Source of the DNA: Saprospiraceae bacterium
Lineage (GTDB): Bacteria > Bacteroidota > Bacteroidia > Chitinophagales > Saprospiraceae
NCBI GenBank assembly: GCA_029251525.1
Contig: JAQXDE010000066.1
Span: forward strand, 431,170-495,169
DNA: 64,000 bases
Direction: 5' to 3'
Positions within the stretch are counted from its first letter, which is position 1; each line of letters starts with the position of its first letter. The position numbers and the translations under genes are program-made. Below are positions 55,681 to 64,000 of this stretch, piece by piece. The notes under the pieces were generated by a model. It was not told the DNA's origin and ran no database searches. It saw nothing but the letters and a program-made list of their open reading frames with translations.

Positions 55681-55836
55681 GGAAGCAATAAGTGTTTTGT
55701 CTGGCATTAATTAGAAGCTTTTAAAATATGAAAATACAGTTTTATCAAAATATTCAAAAGCTAATATTATACAATTTATGAACGGAATAAAAGAGGTTAA
55801 CTAAATAAGAATCGAACTTTAAATCAATAATACAAA

Positions 55837-56697
55837 ATGGTAAATCAAAAAGAATTCAGTTGGAAAACGAAAGGAAATATAAATATATATGCATATAGGT
55901 GGGATGTGGAAAATGCAAAGGCGGTTATTTGTTTGGTGCATGGGCTAGGTGAACATTTACACAGGTACGATAACATGGTGGCCTATTATAATGAACGTGG
56001 CTTTTCGGTAATGTCATTTGACAATATTGGGCATGGAAGATCGGAGGGAAAAAGAGGGCATTTACCAAGTTTTCAAGTATACATGGATAATGTAAGTGAG
56101 TTGTTAAGTAGTGCTGAAAAGGCATTTCCATTGTTGCCAAAATTTATCTATGGCCATAGTATGGGAGGAAATATTGTCCTTAATTATGCATTAAGAAATA
56201 ATCCTTCTATTGCTGGATTGGTATCATCTGGAGCATGGATTACTTTGGATAAAGCTCCTCCAGCGTTATTAGTGGCAATTGGTAATATTTTGAAATATAT
56301 TGTTCCATCATTGCAACAACCTAGTGATTTAGATCCAACTGCTATTTCGAGAGATAAGGCCGAGGTGAAAAAATATATGGATGATCCTCTTGTTCATGGG
56401 AAAATATCTATCAACTTTGGCGCAGAGATGTTACCTGCTGCGAAATGGTTAGAAACATTCCAAGGGCCAGCAAAAGTTCCATTTTTAATGATGCATGGTT
56501 CGGAGGATAAATTGACTTCACCAAAAGGAAGTGCATTATTGTCAAAAAACCTTACTGGTGATATTACTCATAAATCATGGAATGGGTTGTATCATGAAAT
56601 TCATAATGAACCTGAGCAAAAAGAAGTTTTTGATTACACGATTAATTGGTTGGAAAGGAAGATTGTTAAGTGGTTGAATGATACAAAGGAAGATTGA
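55837..56697 (+). CDS. Alpha/beta hydrolase, monoacylglycerol-lipase-like (serine aminopeptidase S33 fold)
   Basis: 286 aa, cytoplasmic. Oxyanion motif LVHGLGEHLHRYD, nucleophile Ser108 in YGHSMGGN, Asp224 in HGSEDKLTS and His253 in GLYHEIHNE form the triad. The closest well-known relatives are monoacylglycerol lipases and lysophospholipases; SFDNIGHGRSEG is typical. It should release fatty acids from monoglycerides or lysolipids. It is convergent with fadA/fadN, which could take up the fatty acids as acyl-CoA; a functional link is inference. Confidence 0.9.
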   Translation: MVNQKEFSWKTKGNINIYAYRWDVENAKAVICLVHGLGEHLHRYDNMVAYYNERGFSVMSFDNIGHGRSEGKRGHLPSFQVYMDNVSELLSSAEKAFPLLPKFIYGHSMGGNIVLNYALRNNPSIAGLVSSGAWITLDKAPPALLVAIGNILKYIVPSLQQPSDLDPTAISRDKAEVKKYMDDPLVHGKISINFGAEMLPAAKWLETFQGPAKVPFLMMHGSEDKLTSPKGSALLSKNLTGDITHKSWNGLYHEIHNEPEQKEVFDYTINWLERKIVKWLNDTKED

Positions 56698-56732
56698 TGA
56701 AAAGGTCGTTCCTTTCTAATCTTAATTAAAAA

Positions 56733-56763
56733 AAGCTCACAACCAAATCATGGTTGTGAGCTT
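56733..56763. terminator. Bidirectional terminator, 13-bp stem
   Basis: AAGCTCACAACCA (56733-56745) with TGGTTGTGAGCTT (56751-56763), five-base loop. It lies between the convergent hydrolase and fadA genes. Confidence 0.88.
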
Positions 56764-56786
56764 AATATATTTTGAAAGAAGAAATC

Positions 56787-57959
56787 TTAATTCAATAACT
56801 CATAGATTCCAGCAATCCCTTGACCACCACCTACACAAGCGGTAACCATTCCATATTTCTGGTTTCTTCTTCTCATTTCATTAAATAATTGAGTCGATAA
56901 TTTTGCCCCAGTACAACCAAGTGGATGCCCTAAAGCAATCGCTCCACCATTTGGGTTTACGATGTCAGGATTCAAACCAGCCTCTTTAATTACTGCCAAC
57001 GATTGAGCAGCAAAGGCTTCGTTCAATTCTATTTGTTCGATGTCTTGTAATTTCAAACCTGCTTGTGCTAACGCTTTTGGAATAGCTGCACAAGGACCAA
57101 TTCCCATGTGAATTGGTTCAACACCAGCAACTGAACATGACACCATTCTAGCAATTGGCTCAAGGTTAAATTGCTTTACCATCGCCTCACTCATGACCAT
57201 AACAAAGGCAGCTCCGTCTGAGGTTTGAGAGGAGTTTCCGGCAGTAATGATTCCTCCATTTTTGAATACAGGTCGTAATTTTCCAAGACCTGCAACTGTA
57301 GTCGATCTACGTATTCCCTCATCAGTATCGATGACTTGTTCGTTGATTACTCGTTTGTTACCTTTTACAATAACTTCCTCAACTGTGACTGGAACAATTT
57401 CATCTTTAAATTTCCCTTCATCAATTGCAGCGATTGCTTTCATGTGGGAATTGTATGAAAATTCATCTGCTTGTTCTCGAGTGATTCCCCATTTTTCAGC
57501 AACAGCCTCTGCTGTTGTACCCATTCCAGTTAAGTAGGATGGAGTAGTGCTGGCCACTTGATAGCTAGGTGCCATTTTGTAACCAGTCATCGGAATCATA
57601 CTCATATTTTCAGTTCCACCCGCGATGTAACATTGTCCCATGCCTGCTTTTATTTTAGCAACGGCAATAGAAATAGTTTCCAAGCCAGATGCGCAGTATC
57701 GATTAACAGTTACCCCAGGTACTTCTTTTCCTATTGCTCGCAAAGAGATTTGACGACCAATTTGAAAACCTTGCTCACCTTCAGGATTAGCGCAACCAAC
57801 GATTACGTCGTCTACTAACTTTCCATCAAAGCTAGGCATTTGTTCCATCATGTGTTTTACTACATCAACAGCCAAATCATCTGATCTATAAAATTTAAAT
57901 CCGCCTTTGCCAGCCTTGCCGACTGCGGAACGATATGCTTTTACAATATATGCTTCCAT
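56787..57959 (-). CDS. fadA: Acetyl-CoA acyltransferase (3-ketoacyl-CoA thiolase)
   Basis: 390 aa, full length. The nucleophile Cys89 in [30 protein letters not shown] (His and second Cys) and [13 protein letters not shown] are the complete thiolase active site. It cleaves 3-ketoacyl-CoA with CoA in beta-oxidation. It follows fadN by 52 bases on the same strand, so the two form an operon. Confidence 0.95.
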   Translation of the reverse strand: MEAYIVKAYRSAVGKAGKGGFKFYRSDDLAVDVVKHMMEQMPSFDGKLVDDVIVGCANPEGEQGFQIGRQISLRAIGKEVPGVTVNRYCASGLETISIAVAKIKAGMGQCYIAGGTENMSMIPMTGYKMAPSYQVASTTPSYLTGMGTTAEAVAEKWGITREQADEFSYNSHMKAIAAIDEGKFKDEIVPVTVEEVIVKGNKRVINEQVIDTDEGIRRSTTVAGLGKLRPVFKNGGIITAGNSSQTSDGAAFVMVMSEAMVKQFNLEPIARMVSCSVAGVEPIHMGIGPCAAIPKALAQAGLKLQDIEQIELNEAFAAQSLAVIKEAGLNPDIVNPNGGAIALGHPLGCTGAKLSTQLFNEMRRRNQKYGMVTACVGGGQGIAGIYELLN

Positions 57960-58011
57960 GTATTTTCTTATTTGAAGCTACTTTGTTGAGTAGCGATTTT
58001 TTAATTAAAAA

Positions 58012-60456
58012 TTAGTTTCTTAATGGCTTATTCGTCTGCAACATGTGCTGAATTCTTGCCATTGTTTTTTGCTCACCAGCCAAACTCAAGAAAGCTTCTC
58101 TTTCCACGTCCAATAAGTATTGTTCAGAAACTAAAGGATTACCACTTAAGTCACCACCACAAAGAACAAATGCAATTTTCTTAGCGATCAAGATATCATG
58201 CTCAGATGCATATTTTCCAAGTAGCAATTCGTTAGCAGCAGTGTACAATGCAGCCAAACCAGTTTGTCCTAAAACTTTGATATTGTTTCGTTCAGCTGGT
58301 TGTATATAGTTTGGAGATAAATCTAAAATTTTTCTCTTTGCTTCACCGATGTTTCTTTGAACATTCATCACTACTTCATCACGACCTTTTAATAAGTATC
58401 CGTGATTGTATGCTTCATGAGCAGATGTCGAAACTCCAGCCATTGCAACTGTTTTGAATTTTTCAATTAAAGATGGAATCATCACATCACCGTGTGTAAA
58501 TTCATCAGATAGTCGAAGCGCAAATTCTTTAGTACCACCACCGCCAGGCAATAAACCAATTCCTGCTTCTACTAGTCCAACATAAGATTCAGCAGCGACA
58601 ACTCCGGCATCACAGTGCATCAGGATTTCACAACCTCCCCCAAAAACATAACCTTGAGTAGCTGCTACAACCGGAATGGAAGAGTACCTGCATCGCATGG
58701 TAGTTTGTTGGAAAATATTAACTGCTTGATTTAATTGATCCCATTCTTGTTGGAATGCAAACATTCCAATCATCATCACATTAGCACCAACCGAGAAATT
58801 TTTATCATTGTTTCCAATTACTAAACCCCTCCATCCATCTTCTTCAGCGATTCGAATTGCTTCATTGATTCCATTTAAAACACCTTCGCCAATTGAGTTA
58901 GCTTTACTGGTGAATTCTAAACATAAAACACCATCTCCGATATCATGGAGCACTACTTCTGTATTTTTGAATACAGGAGCTTTCTCTCTCAAATTATCTA
59001 AAATGATAAATTCTTCAATTCCTTTGACAGGCTCGTATGATTTAGAGATTTGATTGTAAAAATAAGGAATGCCATCTTGAGTTTTATAAAAAGTATCATG
59101 TCCTGCAGCAGCCATTTCTTTTACCCAATCTGCAATCTTCTCTCCTTGTTTTTCAGCTAATTCAATTCCTTTTTTCACACCAACCATATCCCAATATTGG
59201 AATGGACCAACGTCCCAACCAAATCCTGCTCGAACAGCATCATCAATTGCAAATGTCGTATCTGAAATTTCAGGAACTCGATTTGAGACATATGCAAATA
59301 GTCCAAGCAAAGATCTTCTCACTAATTCTCCACCTTTGTCCTCAGCTTCAAAGAAGTGAGTGATTTTATTAGGTAAAGATTCGATTTCTTTTGCTTTTTT
59401 TACACTTGCCAAACTTGGTCTTTGAGAAGGAGCATACTTCATTGTTTGCAAATTCAAAGCGTTGATTACTCTTCGACCTTTTGCATCTTTCTCTTTTGTT
59501 TTTTGATAAAAACCTTGACCAGACTTATCTCCGTAGAATTTATTTTCCAAAAGGAAATTCATGTAAGCAGGTACATCCATTGTATGAACTTGTTCATCAT
59601 CAGGACAGTTATCTTTGATTCCTTGCACTACTTTTGCGCTTGTATCATGTCCCACTAAATCACCTAGTCGGAATGTTCCAGTTTTAGGTCGTCCCATCGC
59701 AGGTCCAGTTAAAGCATCTGCTTCTTCAATTGATAATCCTAAGTCTAAAGTCAATTGTTGCACCTTCCCCATGGCATAAACTCCAATTCGATTGGCAATA
59801 AATGCAGGAGTATCTTTACAAAGCACTGTTTGTTTTCCCACGAAGCGATCTCCATAATTCATAAAGAAATCTATGACAGCTTGGTCTGTATCAGCCGTAG
59901 GAATAATTTCCAACAAACGCATATATCTTGCTGGATTGAAAAAGTGAGTTCCACAGAAATGAGCCTTGAAATCATCACTTCTACCTTCTGCCATCATATG
60001 GATTGGGATACCAGAAGTGTTTGAAGTAACCAAAGAACCCTCCTTTCTGAACTGCTCTACTTTTTCAAAAATTTGCTTTTTAATATCCAATCTTTCGACC
60101 ACTACTTCGATAATCCAATCGCAATCTGAGATTTTTGCAAAATCATCAGTAAAGTTACCAGTCGTTATTCGGCTCGCGAATTTTTTATCATGAAAAGCAG
60201 CAGGCTTAGATTTTAAGGCAGCTTTAAGTGCTCCGTTGACAATACTATTTCGAACGGCTGGGTTGTCTTTTGCTTCGTCCTTAATGTCAAAAGGAACGAT
60301 ATCCAACAAAAGAACTTCCAAACCAATTCCTGCCAAATGTGCAGCAATACCAGAACCCATCAATCCAGAACCGAGGACGGCTACTTTGGAAATGTGACGT
60401 GATTTGGTTTTTAAAGCACCAGCGGTAGTGGTTGCTGTAATTTTGGTGTGATTCAT
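58012..60456 (-). CDS. fadN: 3-hydroxyacyl-CoA dehydrogenase / enoyl-CoA hydratase, FadN type
   Basis: 814 aa. The N-terminal part is the dehydrogenase (Rossmann VAVLGSGLMGSGIAAHLAG, HFFNPARYMRLLEII, CKDTPAFIANRIG); the C-terminal part (about 500-760) is a crotonase fold with VIGNNDKNFSVGANV and EAGIGLLPGGGGTKEFALR. This dehydrogenase-first order is that of B. subtilis FadN, and opposite to E. coli FadB. It hydrates trans-2-enoyl-CoA and oxidises the 3-hydroxy product with NAD+. Operon with fadA; a FadE-type acyl-CoA dehydrogenase, found next in B. subtilis, is not present here. Promoter at 60584-60591. Confidence 0.94.
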   Translation of the reverse strand: MNHTKITATTTAGALKTKSRHISKVAVLGSGLMGSGIAAHLAGIGLEVLLLDIVPFDIKDEAKDNPAVRNSIVNGALKAALKSKPAAFHDKKFASRITTGNFTDDFAKISDCDWIIEVVVERLDIKKQIFEKVEQFRKEGSLVTSNTSGIPIHMMAEGRSDDFKAHFCGTHFFNPARYMRLLEIIPTADTDQAVIDFFMNYGDRFVGKQTVLCKDTPAFIANRIGVYAMGKVQQLTLDLGLSIEEADALTGPAMGRPKTGTFRLGDLVGHDTSAKVVQGIKDNCPDDEQVHTMDVPAYMNFLLENKFYGDKSGQGFYQKTKEKDAKGRRVINALNLQTMKYAPSQRPSLASVKKAKEIESLPNKITHFFEAEDKGGELVRRSLLGLFAYVSNRVPEISDTTFAIDDAVRAGFGWDVGPFQYWDMVGVKKGIELAEKQGEKIADWVKEMAAAGHDTFYKTQDGIPYFYNQISKSYEPVKGIEEFIILDNLREKAPVFKNTEVVLHDIGDGVLCLEFTSKANSIGEGVLNGINEAIRIAEEDGWRGLVIGNNDKNFSVGANVMMIGMFAFQQEWDQLNQAVNIFQQTTMRCRYSSIPVVAATQGYVFGGGCEILMHCDAGVVAAESYVGLVEAGIGLLPGGGGTKEFALRLSDEFTHGDVMIPSLIEKFKTVAMAGVSTSAHEAYNHGYLLKGRDEVVMNVQRNIGEAKRKILDLSPNYIQPAERNNIKVLGQTGLAALYTAANELLLGKYASEHDILIAKKIAFVLCGGDLSGNPLVSEQYLLDVEREAFLSLAGEQKTMARIQHMLQTNKPLRN

Positions 60457-60583
60457 TTTATGATTTATTTTAATTGTTTCTAAGTCTATATATGTTTAAA
60501 CGTGAATTTCGAAATTGTGTTTGATAAAATGAAGTGTTCTTATTAAGATGCTTTCATTGAGTATTAAAAGAATCTTCTGATTG

Positions 60584-60591
60584 CAAAAATA
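60584..60591 (-). promoter_or_regulatory. -7 element TATTTTTG (minus strand) of fadN-fadA
   Basis: The complement of CAAAAATA reads TATTTTTG, 127 bases before the fadN ATG at 60456, leaving a long leader. A closer element was not seen. Confidence 0.45.
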
Positions 60592-61272
60592 TATTTTTTA
60601 GAAAGGAATGGAATTAAACGAGTTGTATAATTATTCATCGATTATCATAAATAAATTGATGAATGAAATTGTAATTTACTCACAAATTTACAACTACAAA
60701 AGATGGATGCAAAGAAATAAACTTTATTGATTTTCGAAATAGCGAAGGGAAACTCCCTTTTGTAAAGTTCCCAGTAATGTGCCTAATTCACAAATATTAC
60801 GGTAGATTACGGCTACTAAAAAGATAATACATAAATATTCAATCAATCTTGAGGAAGTAAATTGTTGGATAGTTTGAATTAATAGATTTCAATAAAACCA
60901 ATTCATCAATTAAATTACCATCACAAATGTATATCGGTTTGGTCAACCCTAAAAGCAAAAAAGGATCTCGTGATGAACAACTGAAGAAATAATACGATAT
61001 TCGGAAAGGACAAAAAATAAAAATAACTTTTCAATATTTCCAAAAAAATAAATTGCCTAAACTACTTCGGCCACAACATTTAAAATAATTTTAACTAAAA
61101 AACTATAAAATACGAGCCTCAATTAATAATTTGGTGCTTTTAAATACGTTAAATATTTTTATGTTTCGAGTAAGCTAGTTTTAACCTAACTTTTTACTAA
61201 AAACAGAACTTAGCCAATATTTAAATACTTATTTTTTATTTGTACAAAATAATTGACAAAAAAAACTGTCTT
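60592..61272. other. Intergenic region with a weak protein-like stretch
   Basis: No intact gene. On the minus strand 61031-60839 is open for 63 codons (contains LTKPIYICDGNLIDELVLL) without start or family; possible remnant. A short inverted repeat AAGGGAAACTCCCTT is at 60747-60761. In-frame TTG at 61240 precedes the exbB ATG and is not preferred. Confidence 0.3.
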
Positions 61273-61962
61273 ATGATTCAAAATCCAATTTTATTATTCT
61301 TTTTCCGTCAAGAAACTGAAGACGACGGAGTTGCTTCTCAAAGCTTTTTTGATATAATCGTTCAAAGTGGAGCTTTAGGTATTGCCATTTTTGCAATTAT
61401 GTTGGTGTTATCCTTTATTGGTTTATATATTTTTATTGAACGATATTTATCCATTAAAAAAGCAGCTCAAGTTGATGAAGGGTTTATGAATAATATTCGG
61501 GCAAATGTTTCCTCAGGTAGTATAGCTGCTGCAAAAGCACTTTGCCAAAATACAGATTCTCCTGTTGCTAGAATGGTGGAGAAAGGTTTGCAAAGAATTG
61601 GAAAACCACTTCGTGATATTGATACAGCAATTGAAAATGTCGGTAACTTGGAACTTTTTAAACTAGAGAAAAACTTATCGACACTAGCGACAATTGCAGG
61701 TGCTGCTCCAATGCTAGGTTTCTTCGGAACGGTTACAGGAATGATCTCTGCTTTTTACGAAATGTCAACTGCTGAAAATGTGACGCCAACTGTATTGGCT
61801 GGTGGTATTTATCAAGCACTATTGACAACTGCAGTAGGATTGTTTATTGGAATTTTAGCTTACCTAGGTTATAATATTTTGGTAGCTAATGTTGAAAAAG
61901 TAGTTTTTAAAATGGAAAGATCGACAGTTGAGTTCATGGATTTATTGCAGGAACCATCGTAA
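61273..61962 (+). CDS. exbB: MotA/TolQ/ExbB proton channel family protein
   Basis: 229 aa from the ATG at 61273; the TTG at 61240 would add 11 residues. There are three transmembrane helices: about 28-50 (GALGIAIFAIMLVLSFIGLYIF), and a pair at about 138-165 (LSTLATIAGAAPMLGFFGTVTGMI) and 180-205 (LTTAVGLFIGILAYLGYNIL). GTVTGMIxxF is the family motif, with the conserved Thr in the proton path. With ExbD it uses proton flow to drive TonB or TolA. First gene of the operon with two exbD genes and a TonB/TolA-like gene. Confidence 0.92.
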   Translation: MIQNPILLFFFRQETEDDGVASQSFFDIIVQSGALGIAIFAIMLVLSFIGLYIFIERYLSIKKAAQVDEGFMNNIRANVSSGSIAAAKALCQNTDSPVARMVEKGLQRIGKPLRDIDTAIENVGNLELFKLEKNLSTLATIAGAAPMLGFFGTVTGMISAFYEMSTAENVTPTVLAGGIYQALLTTAVGLFIGILAYLGYNILVANVEKVVFKMERSTVEFMDLLQEPS

Positions 61963-62019
61963 ATAGTTAATCGATTAATTAGTCACGCTTTTTACTGATT
62001 GATCAATCAACCAATAATT

Positions 62020-62418
62020 ATGAAGAAAAGAAATAAAGTAAGTGCGGAATTTAGTATGTCGTCATTAACTGACATTATCTTTTTGTTGCTGATCTTCTTT
62101 ATGCTAACTTCGACATTGGTAAAATTAGACAATGTGGAGTTGCCTGAATCTGACTCTCAAACTGTGGCTCCAACATCTATTGCCGTTACTATCCCCAAAA
62201 AAGGAAAAATGATGGTCAACAATAAACCAATGTCATCACTTTCAAGGGTGAAAAGTGCAGTGCGTTCTTTGTACAATGAACAAGAAGATAAAAAGAATGC
62301 AACTATTACTATCGTTGCAGAAACAGGAACACCATGGGATAAAGTTGAAGATGTAATGGGGATTGCCGCTAACTTAAGAATGCGAGCTATACTTGCTACT
62401 CAGCCAAAGAAAAATTAA
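62020..62418 (+). CDS. exbD: ExbD/TolR family biopolymer transport protein (copy 1)
   Basis: 132 aa from the ATG at 62020; the TTG at 61999 is not preferred. One transmembrane helix (about 18-38, LTDIIFLLLIFFMLTS) contains the Asp (TD) that carries the proton in ExbD. The periplasmic domain ends with VEDVMGIAANLRMRAILA. N-terminal residues AEFSMSSLTDIIFLLLIFF are identical to copy 2, while the periplasmic domains differ. It lies 57 bases after exbB and belongs to the same operon. Confidence 0.93.
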   Translation: MKKRNKVSAEFSMSSLTDIIFLLLIFFMLTSTLVKLDNVELPESDSQTVAPTSIAVTIPKKGKMMVNNKPMSSLSRVKSAVRSLYNEQEDKKNATITIVAETGTPWDKVEDVMGIAANLRMRAILATQPKKN

Positions 62419-62505
62419 TAAATATAGATAATTTGAATAATTCTTGATAACGAAATTTGGAGTCGTTGTTATCTAATAATTGCTAATCATTAATCTCTAA
62501 AAAAG

Positions 62506-62907
62506 ATGGGTTTAAAGAAGAAAAATAAAGTAAGCGCAGAGTTTAGTATGTCGTCACTGACGGATATCATATTTCTATTATTGATATTCTTTATGTTGAC
62601 TTCTTCGGTGGTTACCCCCAACGCTTTGAACCTTAAGATGCCCGGAAATAGCAGTAGTTCGGTCACAGTAAGTGAGAAACCAGATGATGTTACAATTACT
62701 CGGAAAGGAACATTAAGGGTCAACGGCAAGACTGTTTCCAAGGGTCAGTTAGATAGAAAGTTAAATGATATTCGAAGAAAAAAAGGGAGAAAAGTTAGTA
62801 TGACTATTTCTCCAAAAAAAGGTGCGCCTACAGAGTCAGTGGTGCTTGTAATGGATGCTATGCGAAGATTAGGGATCAACGGAATTTTAGCAATGGAAGA
62901 AGATTAG
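62506..62907 (+). CDS. exbD: ExbD/TolR family biopolymer transport protein (copy 2)
   Basis: 133 aa. The same N-terminal segment and membrane helix as copy 1 (KVSAEFSMSSLTDIIFLLLI), with the proton-carrying Asp, but a different periplasmic domain with VTITRKGTLRVNGKTVSKG and VVLVMDAMRRLGINGILAME. Two ExbD paralogs next to one ExbB are common in Bacteroidota; the two periplasmic domains presumably pair with each other or with different partners. Same operon, 87 bases after copy 1. Confidence 0.93.
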   Translation: MGLKKKNKVSAEFSMSSLTDIIFLLLIFFMLTSSVVTPNALNLKMPGNSSSSVTVSEKPDDVTITRKGTLRVNGKTVSKGQLDRKLNDIRRKKGRKVSMTISPKKGAPTESVVLVMDAMRRLGINGILAMEED

Positions 62908-63239
62908 TTTTTTATCGATCGGATGTAAAATCATTTTGTGTGTATTAATGTTTTTTATTATTTGATTGGTGCGAAATTTAATCTCTTTTAAGAAAAATTT
63001 AATACTTTTTTTAAAATTAATAGCCACCAAAAGTCTTTTTAAGTTAATCTTACTACAAAAAGAATTTTTAAAATCAGAAAATGTAATAACCCGATAAATC
63101 TGATTTTATAAATAAAAACTGTTTTTAGGAAAATTGTTTGTCAAAAAAAATGTAATTAACAATAATCAACGTAAGTGTTAATTTCAATTTTCGTTTGACG
63201 TTTAAAAAAAAAATTCTGTAAACCATTAAAAAGTTCAAT
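62908..63239. other. Intergenic region with a weak hairpin
   Basis: No gene seen. AAAATCAGA (63070-63078) and TCTGATTTT (63099-63107) form a 9-bp stem with a 20-base loop; it could be a partial terminator between exbD and the next gene or part of its leader. No promoter of the TAnnTTTG type recognised. Confidence 0.35.
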
Positions 63240-64000
63240 ATGGATCAATTACTTAGTCCAGCAGAAGAGAGAAATCAAAAAGCAGGAAAAATCACTAGTA
63301 CTATTTTTCACATTATTATTATTGCCTTATTGTTTCTTCCATTTTTTACATATCCTGATCCACCTCCAGGTCAAGAAGGTGTGTTGGTTAGTCTAGGACA
63401 GCCAGAAGTGGGGATGAATGATACACCAGCAGACGCAGCTGCAGAACCTGAAACAGCCGAGGAAGTGGCTGATGAACCAATCGAAGAGACCATCACTGAA
63501 CCGGTGGAGGAGGTAGTAGAAGAGGAGCCGGAGCCAGTAGTGGAGGAACCTAAAGTAGAACCCAAAAAGGAGGATACTAAAGCTGCAGATGATAAAAAAA
63601 TAAGAGAAGACAAAGCATCAAAAGAGCTTGCGCTAAAACGTGAAAAAGAGAAAAAGAAACGAGAGGAAGCTGCGAAAGAAGCTAAAAAGAAAGCGGATGC
63701 AGAAGCGCGAGCGAAAAAAGAAGCCGCACGAAAAGCAAAATTGGCAGAGGAAGCTCGTAAAAAAGCTGCCCGTGAAAAAGCGGAGAGAGCAGCTGCGGAA
63801 GCTAAACGTCGAGCAGATGCAAAGAAGAAGGCTGAAGGATTGTTTAATACTGGTGGTAGTGGTTCTGGAACAGGAAACGGGGGAAGTACCGGTAATCAAG
63901 GGCAAACTGACGGTGATCCAAACGGGACAGCATTGGAGGGTTTAGGAGTGGGGTCAGTTGGTGGAAAACTGAGAGGTCGTGGAGGAAAGGGACCGAGTTT
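63240..64000 (+). CDS. TonB/TolA-like energy-transducing protein, 5' part
   Basis: The frame from the ATG at 63240 is open to the window end (253 codons, incomplete). One membrane helix at about 20-37 (ITSTIFHIIIIALLFLPFF) with a short cytoplasmic N-terminus is followed by an acidic, Pro/Glu-rich region (about 60-110, EEVVEEEPEPVVEEPKVEP), then an Ala/Lys/Glu/Arg coiled region of about 100 residues (typical of TolA domain II), then a Gly/Ser/Asn-rich linker (NTGGSGSGTGNGG). The C-terminal TonB or TolA domain lies outside the window. Position after exbB-exbD-exbD confirms the role. Base composition is richer in G and C than the surroundings, because of the Ala/Glu codons. Confidence 0.88.
   Translation, partial: MDQLLSPAEERNQKAGKITSTIFHIIIIALLFLPFFTYPDPPPGQEGVLVSLGQPEVGMNDTPADAAAEPETAEEVADEPIEETITEPVEEVVEEEPEPVVEEPKVEPKKEDTKAADDKKIREDKASKELALKREKEKKKREEAAKEAKKKADAEARAKKEAARKAKLAEEARKKAAREKAERAAAEAKRRADAKKKAEGLFNTGGSGSGTGNGGSTGNQGQTDGDPNGTALEGLGVGSVGGKLRGRGGKGPS

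Noticed and set aside
63371..63905. Minus-strand ORFs opposite the TonB/TolA-like gene
   Set aside because: They are antisense of Glu/Ala/Lys codons in the main gene; the + frame from 63240 is clearly coding.

Overview
The window is a low-GC chromosomal segment of a member of the Bacteroidota, most likely from the Saprospiria/Lewinella side of the phylum (the phylum is well supported; the finer placement is inference). The evidence is: type IX secretion components (PorP/SprF, a PorE-like TPR/propeller/OmpA protein) and a C-terminal T9SS-type sorting domain; repeated promoters with the Bacteroidota -7 element TAnnTTTG and few strong Shine-Dalgarno sites; many signal peptides and lipoboxes; a tricorn-like S41 protease; and a fatty-acid oxidation protein of FadN order. 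No rRNA, tRNA, CRISPR array, intact insertion sequence or phage was recognised.

Layout. 0-8 kb: 3' end of a di-haem peroxidase, a tricorn-like S41 protease, an unusual RluA-family pseudouridine synthase and an S9 dipeptidyl-peptidase. 8-18 kb: TPR histidine kinase, ABC-F ATPase, a secreted protein of unknown function, a GPH-type sugar/cation symporter and an FG-GAP/UnbV protein with a T9SS tail. 18-21 kb: a decayed subtilase, a cyclophilin and YebC. 21-25 kb: an ECF sigma factor, a single-chain protein that joins an anti-sigma-like N-terminus to a C-terminal beta-barrel, and a cysteine-rich repeat lipoprotein. 25-28 kb: HAD phosphatase, DinB-like protein, OxyR and an ankyrin protein that share a control region holding a near-ideal OxyR site. 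28-32 kb: the T9SS-type pair. 32-43 kb: housekeeping genes (coaE, rmuC, a CvfB-like gene, ABC-F, cca) and two FKBP lipoproteins, plus a gene broken in two places. 43-54 kb: M49 peptidase, a decayed sensor kinase, dicarboxylate transporter plus malic enzyme, an M20 amidohydrolase and fmt. 54-64 kb: OmpA protein, lipase-like hydrolase, fadA/fadN, and an exbB-exbD-exbD-tonB/tolA-like energy-transduction operon that runs off the window.

Themes. Several exported peptidases (S41, S9, M49, M20), a dicarboxylate carrier beside malic enzyme and a beta-oxidation pair suggest a peptide-, organic-acid- and lipid-using heterotroph. Genes are mostly single or in pairs, separated by strong hairpin terminators. 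The long AT-rich gaps are not all empty: at least four hold recognisable gene remnants (subtilase, LytS-type kinase, outer-membrane barrel, a gene with a frameshift and a stop) that are too broken for ordinary ORF calling.

The most interesting regions are the sigma / transmembrane-barrel / repeat-lipoprotein locus (21.8-25.0 kb), the OxyR-ankyrin control region (27.70-27.79 kb), and the set of decayed genes. All calls come from reading the sequence; no database search was possible.
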